Assembly: GCA_023390415.1 (NCBI GenBank)
Contig: JAEWCW010000213.1
Coordinates: 1-23,398, forward strand
Source: Pseudomonadota bacterium
Lineage (GTDB): Bacteria > Pseudomonadota > Alphaproteobacteria > Sphingomonadales > Sphingomonadaceae
Reading direction: 5' to 3'
DNA length: 23,398 nucleotides
Shown here: positions 16,796 to 23,398 of the stretch, piece after piece
Layout of the letters: each line of letters opens with the position of its first letter
Position numbering within the stretch: the stretch's first letter is position 1
Position numbers and translations under genes: made by a program
Notes under the pieces: generated by a model
What the model saw: the letters and a program-made list of their open reading frames with translations, nothing else
Told to the model about the DNA's origin: nothing
The model's database searches: none

Positions 16796-18855
16796 TCACC
16801 AGATGCGGACGCGCTGCTCCGGCGGGAGATAGAGGCGGTCGCCCGGCTGGATGTTGAAGGCGCGGTACCAGGCGTCGACGTTGCGGACGACTCCGTTGAC
16901 CCGCCATTCGGGCGGGCTGTGCGGATCGGTCAGCAGCCGTTCGCGGAGCGCGCCCTCGCGGGCGTTCGAGCGCCAGGCCTGGGCGAAGGCGAGGAAGAAG
17001 CGCTGGTCGCCGGTCAGCCCGTCGATCACCGGCGGCTCGCCATGCTGGGCGACGTGGCGGCGATAGGCCTCATAGGCCATCTCCAGCCCGCCGAGATCGC
17101 CGATATTCTCGCCCAAGGTCAGCTGTCCGCTGACATTCTGGCCGGGAATGCCTTGATAGCCATTATATTGCTCGACCAGCCGGCGGGTGCGCTCGGTGAA
17201 ACGCTCGGCGGCCTGGGGGCTCCACCAGTCGCGGAAGCGGCCCTGCGCGTCGAACTGGCGCCCCTGGTCGTCGAAGCCGTGGCCGATCTCGTGGCCGATG
17301 ATCGCGCCGATCGCACCGTAATTGACCGCCGCGTCCGCGTTCGGATCGAAATAAGGCGGCTGAAGGATCGCGGCCGGGAAGGTGATCTGGTTGGCCAGCG
17401 GGTTGTAGTAAGCGTTGATCGTCTGCGGGGTCATCTCCCACAGTGAGCGGTCGACCGGATTGGGCAGGCGCGAGAGCTGCAGGTTCCAGGCGAACTGACC
17501 GGCGCGCATCATGTTGCCGACGAGGTCGCCGCGGTCGACCCGCATCGACGAATAGTCGATGAAGCGCTCGGGCCCCCCGATGCGCGGATCGAAGGCCTGG
17601 AGCTTGGTGAGGGCCTGGGCGCGGGTCGCCTCGTCCATCCAGTCGAGCCGCTGCAGCCGCTCGGCAAGCGCGCCGCGCAGGTTCGTGATCAGCTCGCCCA
17701 TCTGGCGGCGGCTCTCGGCCGGGAAGTGACGCTCCATGTAGATCCGGCCGACGCTCTCCCCGAGCGCGCCGTTGACCACGTCGAGGCCGCGCTTCCAGCG
17801 GTCGCGTTGCTGCTCGACCCCGCGCAGGGTGCGCGAATAGAAGTTGAAATTGGCCTGTGGTCGAAGGCGCGCGGGAGGAACGGCGCGGCGCTCGAGAGGG
17901 CGTGGAAGGTCATATAGTCCTTCCAGGTCTGGAGCGGCACGGTCTCGAGCATCTGGCCGATCGCGGTGATCGCGGTGGTCTGGCCAGCGATCACGCTCGG
18001 CACCTCGCCGAGGCCGAATTGCTGGAGCCATGGCGTCCAATTGAACTGCGGCGCGAGCTGGGTGAGCTGGGCGCGGTTCATCGGGTTGATCAGCTGGCGC
18101 AGGTCGCGGCTGCGCTCGGGAGTCCAGTGCGCCTCGGCGATCCGGCGTTCCAGCGCGATGATCGAATCCGCCTTGGCCTCGGGGTTGGCGATCCCGGCAA
18201 GGCGATGCAGCTCGACGATGTAGGCGCGATAGGCGGTCCGCGCCCGCTCGAAGGTCTCACCGTCGCGAAGATAATAATCGCGGCCCGGCATGCCGAGGCC
18301 GGCCTGGCCGGCGAAGGCGACATAATGGGTCGGATCGGCCGGGTTGGGGAGGATGCCGATCTCCACCGGCGAGACGTAGCCCGGGGTGGCGAACAGGCGG
18401 AGCAGGTCGTCGCGGCTGCGAACGGCGGCAATGCGGTCGAGATAGGGGCGGAGCGGCGCGATCCCGGCGCGTTCGATCCCGGCTTCGTCCATGTAGCTGG
18501 CATAGAGATCGGCGACCTGGCGGTCCGCCGGGTTGGACGATCGGCCGGCAGTCTCGAGGATCGCGCGCAACTGCTGCTCGAGCTCGATCCCGAGGACCAC
18601 GCCGACTCCGTAGGAGGAGCGATCGGCAGGGATCGGGTTAGCGGTGAACCAGGCGTTGTTGGCGTAGCGCCAGAAATCGTCGCCGGGGCGGATCGCCGGG
18701 TCGCGCGCGGAGAGATCGACCCCCCAGCTGCCGTAGCGCGCCTTCCCTTGAGTCGCTGCAGCTTTGCTTTGGCCGCTCGTTGCGGGTTGGGCGACGATCG
18801 GCGCGGCGCCAGCGAGCAGAAGGGCTGCAAGCAGCCCGATGCGAGTCTTCGACAT
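16796..18855 (-). pseudogene. M13 family zinc metallopeptidase (neprilysin-like), single frameshift
   Basis: An exported M13 endopeptidase split into two frames. The N-terminal part starts at the ATG at 18855, with a signal peptide (IGLLAALLLAGAAPIVAQ) and the M13 opening DDFWRYANNAWFTANPIP, and runs in one frame to SSAAPFLPRAFD near 17862. The protein resumes as QANFNFYSRTLRG in another frame from about 17857 and continues to the normal C-terminus PGDRLYLPPEQRVRIW. Removing two bases (an extra CA in GACCACAGGCC on the minus strand) restores about 685 residues, the family's usual length. Zinc motif HEIGH (17279-17293) and ENIGDLGG are intact. A terminator follows. Since this is the only lesion, a sequencing error or a very recent mutation is likely; no slippery site is visible. 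Confidence 0.85.
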
Positions 18856-18985
18856 GTTTGAACGATCTCCCCGTGAGCGCCCGAAAATCCGCGCGACTCC
18901 AATGGCTTCATCCCCGGGGAGGGGTGATCGCCGACGAGCGAAGGCAGCGCAAGCGAATTCGATTGGGCGAGGCGCTGGCGCCGCG

Positions 18986-19903
18986 TTAGCGGCCGGGTCC
19001 TGGCGGGGGCGGGGTCTGGCTTGCGGCCTGGACGGGCGGGACGATGCCGATGCGGCCGCGGACCACGGTGAAGGATCGGTTCTCGCCGGTCACGACGAGC
19101 AAAGGACGGTTCATCCAGAGGGAGAGAAAGACGTGGATCTCGGTCGGCAGCGGATCGAGCAGGTGGGTGACGGCGATCGGCCGCGGCGCCTGGCCTGCAA
19201 GCTCGAGCCCGGCGGAGAGATCGAGGCAGCGATTGGCGAAGGCGCGGGTGGACGAGATCGTGCCGTCGGGCGCGACAGTGGCGCGGAAATGGCCGCCCAG
19301 CGGATAACGGCCGGGGCCGCTCTGCGGCGAAATCTTGTAGACGTCGATAGGGCCGTCGGCGCTCGCGGGCGGAATTGGGAAGACGTTGAAATCGCGGCCG
19401 CAGGGCTGGCGGTCCAGATTTGCAACGGCCGCGCGCGCGGCGGCGAGCCGCCGCTCGACGGCGCCGAGGGCCGGCCTGGCAGCGCCTTCGAAGACCTCCT
19501 GCCCAGTCAGCCGCCCATCGCCGGCGACTTGCGCGCGATAGACCGCGACCGGTCCTGCTTCGCCCTCGGCGTAATAAGTGACTGTCAGGCCGTCGCCCTC
19601 GGGCACGGCGACCCAGCCGGCGATCCCGGCCGCGGCCGGATCGGGGATCCGTGCGAGCATGTCCCGGGTCGTCACCTGTCCGGCGCGGGCGAGCGCGAAA
19701 AGGAGCCGCCCGCGCTCGATCGCGGCGGCCAGGCTGGCGCGCTCCGCCTCGCTCGGCGCCGGCGCCTGAACGCCGGTCCGGGCCTCCCCGGCGACCTCGG
19801 CTTCGCCGATGCTGATGTCGGAGAGCGGGGGCGCTTGGGTCTGCGCAGCGGCCGGGGCCGCGAGCGAAGCGGCCAGCGCGGCGAGGGTGAGGGACTGGCG
19901 CAT
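18986..19903 (-). CDS. Secreted protein of unknown function
   Basis: A protein of about 305 residues with a clear signal peptide (LTLAALAASLAAPAAAQ). After a Pro/Ala-rich linker there is a helical, Ala/Arg-rich segment, a mixed alpha/beta region (GWVAVPEGDGLTVTYYAEGE), a second helix and a C-terminal domain with two cysteines (QPCGRDF; NRCLDLS) that could pair in the periplasm. It ends in a Pro/Gly tail. Strand-like text near the end (TEIHVFLSLWMNRPLLVVTGENRSFTVVRGRIGIV) is well ordered. I do not recognise the family. GTG at 19906 or ATG at 19903 can serve as start; AAAGGGG lies 6-9 nt upstream. It is upstream of the M13 gene on the same strand (130-bp gap). Confidence 0.75.
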   Translation of the reverse strand: MRQSLTLAALAASLAAPAAAQTQAPPLSDISIGEAEVAGEARTGVQAPAPSEAERASLAAAIERGRLLFALARAGQVTTRDMLARIPDPAAAGIAGWVAVPEGDGLTVTYYAEGEAGPVAVYRAQVAGDGRLTGQEVFEGAARPALGAVERRLAAARAAVANLDRQPCGRDFNVFPIPPASADGPIDVYKISPQSGPGRYPLGGHFRATVAPDGTISSTRAFANRCLDLSAGLELAGQAPRPIAVTHLLDPLPTEIHVFLSLWMNRPLLVVTGENRSFTVVRGRIGIVPPVQAASQTPPPPGPGR

Positions 19904-20030
19904 CACATTGTTCCCCTTTGGAAAACTTGGTCGGACTCTAGACGAGGCGCCGCGCCGTCGGCAACCGCGCCGGCATCGGACGAGACTGGACGCGCAATCA
20001 TGGCGCCGGGCTGAACGGCACCCCCTCGGC

Positions 20031-21539
20031 TCACAGAGCGATCGCGACCGTCTTCAGTTCCGTATAGGCCTCGACTCCGGCGCGGCCGCTCTCGCGGCCT
20101 TGGCCAGATTGCTTATAGCCGCCGAACGGCAAAGCCACGTCGGGCGCGGCCGAGACGTTGCCCCACACCATTCCGGCCCGAAGGTGCCCGGCCAGGCGAT
20201 GCATGGCCGAGACGTCGCGGGTCCAGATCGTGGCGGCGAGCCCATAAGTGGAGTCATTCGCGGCCCGCACCGCCTCGTCGAGATCCTCGAACCGGGTGGC
20301 GGCGACGACCGGCCCGAATATCTCCTCACGGACGCAGCGCATGTCCGGGCGGACGTCCGCAAGGATGGTCGGCGCGACATAGTAACCGGGCGCAGAAGGC
20401 GCGTCCCCGCCATAGAGGATCGAGGCGCCGTCGGAGCGGCCGCTCTCGACATAGGAGAGCACGCGCGTGCGCTGCGCTTCCGAGACCAGAGGCCCCATCA
20501 TCGTCCCCGGCGCGAGGCTCGGGCCGATGCTCCACCGCGAGGCCGCCTCGGCGACCGCGGCGACGAAGCGGTCGAAGATCGAGGAATGGACGAAAAGCCG
20601 CGAGCCGGCGATGCAGGACTGGCCGGAATTGCCGAATACCGAGACTGCGGCGCCGGCGGCGGCGCGCTCGAGATCGGCGTCGGGGAGCACGATGACCGGG
20701 GACTTGCCGCCGAGCTCCAGGGTGACGCGCTTCAACGTATCCGCGGCAGTCCGGCTGATGATCTTGCCGACCTCGGTCGATCCGGTGAAGGCGAGCTTGT
20801 CGACGTCCGGGTGGCGGACCAGGCGATCGCCGGCGGTCTCGCCCATGCCGGTGACGATGTTGACCACGCCCGGCGGGAAGCCCGCCTCGCGCACGAGGTC
20901 GCCGAGGCGAAGTGCCGAGAGGGGGGTCTGCTCGGCCGGCTTGAGGACCAACGTGCAGCCGGCCGCCAGCGCTGGGGCGAGCTTCTGCACCGCCATCATC
21001 AGCGGGAAGTTCCAGGGCACGATCTGCGCGCAGACGCCCACTGGCTCGCGGCGGACATAAGCGTGGATCGATCCCGCGGGAAATCCGGCGGGCTCCAGAT
21101 GCTCGCCAGCGAGGCGCGTCGCCCAGCCCGAGGCGTAGCGCAAAGTGTCGATCGATTGCGGAACGTCATAGCCGCCGGACGCGACCAGCGGCTTACCGTT
21201 GTCGATCGAATCCAGTTCGGCGAAGAGCGCACGGTCGCGATTCAGCAGGTCGGCGAGACGCTCGATCAGGCGAGAGCGATCGAGCGGCCGGAGCCGGGTC
21301 CACGGTCCTTCGTCAAAAGCGCGGCGGGCGGCAGCGACGGCGCCGTCCACATCCGCGTCCGACGCGTCCGCGATGGTGGAGATGGTGCGGCCGGTAGACG
21401 GGTCCTCGACCGGAATGGTGCGGTCGCCGGTGGAGGGCATCCATTCATTGCCGATGAAGTGCGCCGGCGCGCGGGCGAGCAGCGCCTGGGCGGCTTCGGA
21501 ATAAGCGGGCTGATCGGGAAAGGGGGCGTGAGCGGTCAT
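20031..21539 (-). CDS. NAD(P)+-dependent aldehyde dehydrogenase
   Basis: Oxidises an aldehyde to the acid in the cytoplasm. The 502-residue length is standard for the ALDH superfamily. Motifs: NFPLMMAVQKLAPALAAGCT (cofactor fold), FTGSTEVGK, catalytic Glu in LELGGKSP, catalytic Cys309 in GQSCIAGSR, EEIFGPVV and PFGGYKQSGQGRE near the C-terminus. Sequence flavour is of the broad betaine-, phenylacetaldehyde- or gamma-glutamyl-aldehyde-type group; the real substrate cannot be fixed. Start: ATG at 21539 (MTAHAPFPDQP); an in-frame ATG at 21551 is an alternative but abuts the REP-like repeat. Behind the glutathione transferase gene on the same strand, 134 bp apart, with the repeat pair in the gap. 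No clear ribosome-binding site. Confidence 0.92.
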   Translation of the reverse strand: MTAHAPFPDQPAYSEAAQALLARAPAHFIGNEWMPSTGDRTIPVEDPSTGRTISTIADASDADVDGAVAAARRAFDEGPWTRLRPLDRSRLIERLADLLNRDRALFAELDSIDNGKPLVASGGYDVPQSIDTLRYASGWATRLAGEHLEPAGFPAGSIHAYVRREPVGVCAQIVPWNFPLMMAVQKLAPALAAGCTLVLKPAEQTPLSALRLGDLVREAGFPPGVVNIVTGMGETAGDRLVRHPDVDKLAFTGSTEVGKIISRTAADTLKRVTLELGGKSPVIVLPDADLERAAAGAAVSVFGNSGQSCIAGSRLFVHSSIFDRFVAAVAEAASRWSIGPSLAPGTMMGPLVSEAQRTRVLSYVESGRSDGASILYGGDAPSAPGYYVAPTILADVRPDMRCVREEIFGPVVAATRFEDLDEAVRAANDSTYGLAATIWTRDVSAMHRLAGHLRAGMVWGNVSAAPDVALPFGGYKQSGQGRESGRAGVEAYTELKTVAIAL

Positions 21540-21552
21540 GGCCGGTACCATA

Positions 21553-21579
21553 CGTCATTCCGGCGAAGGCCGGAATCTC
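21553..21579 (+). repeat. REP-like hairpin element, copy 1
   Basis: A 27-bp unit with an 8-bp perfect stem, ATTCCGGC / GCCGGAAT, closing a GAAG tetraloop, preceded by CGTC and followed by CTC. Elements of this look are scattered through many sphingomonad genomes. It is 14 bp upstream of the aldehyde dehydrogenase start and inverted relative to copy 2. Confidence 0.7.
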
Positions 21580-21639
21580 GGAGGGGGTAGGCGCGAGCGT
21601 GAATGTCGCGCGCCAGTGGCGGCGGAGACTTCTCGTCCT

Positions 21640-21666
21640 GAGATGCCAGCCTTCGCTGGCATGACG
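21640..21666 (-). repeat. REP-like hairpin element, copy 2 (inverted)
   Basis: On the minus strand the unit reads CGTC, then stem ATGCCAGC / GCTGGCAT around GAAG, then CTC. It matches copy 1 at 23 of 27 positions; all four differences are two compensatory base-pair changes in the stem. It ends 7 bp before the stop of the glutathione transferase gene, so both copies lie in its 3' flank, 60 bp apart. Confidence 0.7.
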
Positions 21667-21673
21667 GTCTCGG

Positions 21674-22333
21674 TCAGGCCAGCATCTTCCGCGCGGTCTC
21701 CACGGCCCGGTCCTGGTCGGCCGGGCGCGGCGGGGCCTGGAGGCCGCGCTGAACGGCGGGCCGCGCCTCGATCGCCGCAAGCCAGCGCTGGACCCCGGGC
21801 AGGCCGTCGATCGAGACTCCCGGCCAATCGTAAGTGCGGACCCAGCAGAAATTGGCGATGTCGGCGATCGAATAATCGTCCCCGAGCCATTCGTGATCGG
21901 CGAGACGGCTTTCGAGCACCTCGAACAGACGCCGGCTCTCGCGCCGGTAGCGGTCGATCACGCTCGGGATCTGTTCGGGGAAATAGCGCGTGAAGACGTT
22001 CGCCTGCCCCATCATCGGCCCGACGCCGCCCATCTGGAACATCAGCCACTGGATCACCCGGCTCCGGCCCTTCTCGTCGGCCGGGATCAGGCGGCCGGAG
22101 CGCTCGGCGAGATAGAGCATGATCGCGCCGGATTCGAAGACCGCGAAATCGTCATTGTCGCGGTCGACGATCGCCGGAATTCGCCCGTTGGGATTGATCG
22201 CCAGGAACCACGGCTCCTTCTGGCGGCCGGCACCGAGATCGAGGACATGGAGATCGTAGGGAAGCTCGAGCTCCTCGAGCGTGATCGAGGCCTTGTAGCC
22301 GTTCGGCGTCGCGGCGGTGTAGAGATCGATCAT
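21674..22333 (-). CDS. yfcG: Glutathione S-transferase, YfcG/Ure2-like
   Basis: A 219-residue cytoplasmic glutathione transferase; E. coli YfcG acts as a disulfide-bond reductase. The N-terminal thioredoxin-like domain has IDLYTAATPNGYKASI (the conserved Asn of the active site in TPNG), INPNGRIPAIVD with the cis-Pro, and FESGAIMLYLAE. The helical domain has QWLMFQMGGVGPMMGQ and DDYSIADIANFCWV. These match YfcG segment by segment. The start at 22333 is supported by GAAGGAG 5-6 nt upstream; the open frame extends a little further without support. Upstream of the aldehyde dehydrogenase on the same strand; a shared detoxification role is possible but not shown. Confidence 0.92.
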   Translation of the reverse strand: MIDLYTAATPNGYKASITLEELELPYDLHVLDLGAGRQKEPWFLAINPNGRIPAIVDRDNDDFAVFESGAIMLYLAERSGRLIPADEKGRSRVIQWLMFQMGGVGPMMGQANVFTRYFPEQIPSVIDRYRRESRRLFEVLESRLADHEWLGDDYSIADIANFCWVRTYDWPGVSIDGLPGVQRWLAAIEARPAVQRGLQAPPRPADQDRAVETARKMLA

Positions 22334-22395
22334 CGTCGCTCCTTCGTCCCACCCCGCCTCCAAGTCGGGCATCGCGGGCTAAGGATCAAGGGGCG

Positions 22396-22689
22396 TTACA
22401 TGCCGAGAATGATCTCGCCGCCGAAATTGAGGCCGATCCGGCCGTCCCGGAACCAGCGCACGAAGGCGTGCATCGGCGAATAGCCTTCAAAGACGATAAC
22501 GACACTCTCGCCGAGCCGCGGCTCGAGCGGGCTTTCGATCATCGTTCCGCGCGATGAGATGTTGACGACCGGCACGGGATGCTGCCCGCCCCGAAAATGG
22601 AGTGTCGCGCTCGCGACCACGCCTTCGAAGCGCGGCTCACAGCGCTTCTCGACGAACGCATCCTCGACGACTCGGACCGCCTGCTGCAT
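22396..22689 (-). CDS. PilZ domain protein (putative c-di-GMP receptor)
   Basis: A 97-residue single PilZ domain. RxxxR (R16-C-E-P-R20) and NxSxxG (N43, S45, G48) give a complete c-di-GMP-binding signature. Later strands (ESVVIVFEGYSPMHAFVRWFRDGRIGLNFGG) close the barrel. The ATG at 22689 is chosen because GAGGGAGGGG lies 7 nt upstream; the longer form starting at 22716 has no such site. It is the second small PilZ protein in the window, about 18 kb from the first and clearly different in sequence. It has no output domain, so a protein partner is expected. Confidence 0.83.
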   Translation of the reverse strand: MQQAVRVVEDAFVEKRCEPRFEGVVASATLHFRGGQHPVPVVNISSRGTMIESPLEPRLGESVVIVFEGYSPMHAFVRWFRDGRIGLNFGGEIILGM

Positions 22690-22732
22690 GTCCCGCCCCT
22701 CCCTCGAGCGGAACATGCGGCAAAGCAGTTAC

Positions 22733-23398
22733 TTAGTCGTTAGCGCCGCTCTCCCAATAATAAGGCTGGCGCCGGCGGTTGCCGGTGACCTCCTCGTTGA
22801 GGGTCTGGGCGTTGTAGAGCCGGCCGTTCAGCATGACGTGGCTGATCTTGTCGGAATTGCGGATGTCCTCGAGCGGATTGGCCTCGAGGATGACCAGGTC
22901 GGCGAGGTAGCCCGGCCGGATCTGGCCGAGGTCCCCGAAGCCGTAGACCACCGCGGGGGTCGCGGTGGCGGTGCGCAAAGCCTCGACCGGGCTCATCCCG
23001 CCGCGCACGAACGACCACAGCTCCCAATGCATGGCGAGGCCCTGCTGCTGGCCGTGGCCGCCGGCGCTGACCGGAACCCCGCGCTGCGAGAGCGCCAGCG
23101 CCTCGCGGGCACTATACTGGTCGACGAACTGGTCCGCCGGCCCCGTCGTCACCCGGACCCGCTCCGCGAGCTGGGACGGTGGCACATAACGGGTGAGCAA
23201 AGGATGCTGCCAGATCGGCATCGCCTGCGCCCAATAAGGATCGCCGGCGAGGCCGCCATAGGTGACGCCGAGAGTCGGCGTGTAGCCGACCCGGGTCTGG
23301 GCGAAGAAGGAGCGGACGTCCTCGTAGAGCCGGTTCTGCGGGATGTTGTGCTCGAGCGTGGTGTTGCCGTCCTGGATGATGGTGAGGTCCATCCCGAA
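22733..23398 (-). CDS. Amidohydrolase-family protein, C-terminal part (N-terminus beyond window)
   Basis: The frame runs off the right edge; about 221 residues are visible. These are the end of a metal-dependent amidohydrolase: YTPTLGVTYGG, PVSAGGHGQQQGLAMHWELW (conserved His and neighbourhood), MSPVEALRTATATPAVVYG, LGQIRPGYLADLVILEANPLEDI and HVMLNGRLYN, with the tail ending in YYWESG. This ending is typical of very large (about 1000-residue) secreted amidohydrolases that carry a TolB-like beta-propeller before the hydrolase domain; the propeller would lie outside the window. The substrate is not known. The M at 23390-23392 is internal. Confidence 0.88.
   Translation of the reverse strand, partial: FGMDLTIIQDGNTTLEHNIPQNRLYEDVRSFFAQTRVGYTPTLGVTYGGLAGDPYWAQAMPIWQHPLLTRYVPPSQLAERVRVTTGPADQFVDQYSAREALALSQRGVPVSAGGHGQQQGLAMHWELWSFVRGGMSPVEALRTATATPAVVYGFGDLGQIRPGYLADLVILEANPLEDIRNSDKISHVMLNGRLYNAQTLNEEVTGNRRRQPYYWESGAND

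Noticed and set aside
17863..18040. Apparent N-terminal extension of the C-terminal M13 fragment, as if it were an independent gene
   Set aside because: The extension is out of frame with the real M13 reading and looks like shadow sequence; true homology begins at QANFNFY.
19809..21590. 593-codon plus-strand open frame opposite the aldehyde dehydrogenase
   Set aside because: It spans the secreted protein's 5' end, a promoter region and the aldehyde dehydrogenase gene on the wrong strand; composition is that of a shadow frame.

Overview
The window is a GC-rich stretch of bacterial chromosome, most likely from a sphingomonad or close relative in the Alphaproteobacteria. This is inferred from gene content (an EipA/DUF1134 envelope protein, a DUF481 outer-membrane barrel, a small zinc-ribbon protein of a kind I associate with sphingomonads, a TolB-type amidohydrolase) and base composition, not from a marker-gene comparison. 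Genes are densely packed and nearly all are housekeeping or envelope genes. I saw no phage, transposase, CRISPR array, toxin-antitoxin pair or biosynthetic cluster.

Left part (1-7.1 kb). A 5'-truncated oligopeptidase B overlaps a hotdog-fold thioesterase. The thioesterase converges, with overlapping ends, on an alpha/beta hydrolase that follows serS (seryl-tRNA synthetase) on the minus strand. A roughly 400-bp gap leads to a small PilZ (c-di-GMP receptor-like) protein, then a minus-strand tRNA-Ser(GCU) with its own promoter, then a YcbB-type L,D-transpeptidase acting on peptidoglycan.

Middle part (7.1-15.6 kb). A lipoprotein made of two tandem glycine-zipper modules lies divergent from eipA. 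Next come pyrC (dihydroorotase, pyrimidine synthesis), the divergent ygfZ (Fe-S/folate-linked protein) and a DUF481 barrel. A minus-strand run of acnA (aconitase), a CBU_0592-type small membrane protein and a cyclase-family hydrolase looks like one transcription unit. A zinc-ribbon small protein follows, with dyads in its upstream region.

Right part (15.7-23.4 kb). All genes are on the minus strand: a cyclophilin-type lipoprotein, an M13 metallopeptidase broken by one frameshift, a secreted protein of unknown function, an aldehyde dehydrogenase, a YfcG-type glutathione transferase, a second PilZ protein and the C-terminal part of a large amidohydrolase. An inverted pair of REP-like hairpins with four compensatory differences lies between the glutathione transferase and the aldehyde dehydrogenase.

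A shared theme is the cell envelope (L,D-transpeptidase, EipA, DUF481, lipoproteins, periplasmic peptidase and isomerase) together with central metabolism. I did not find a clearly new multi-gene system. The points most worth a second look are the M13 frameshift, the missing start codon of the alpha/beta hydrolase, the lost His ligands in the cyclase, the duplicated glycine-zipper lipoprotein and the REP pair.
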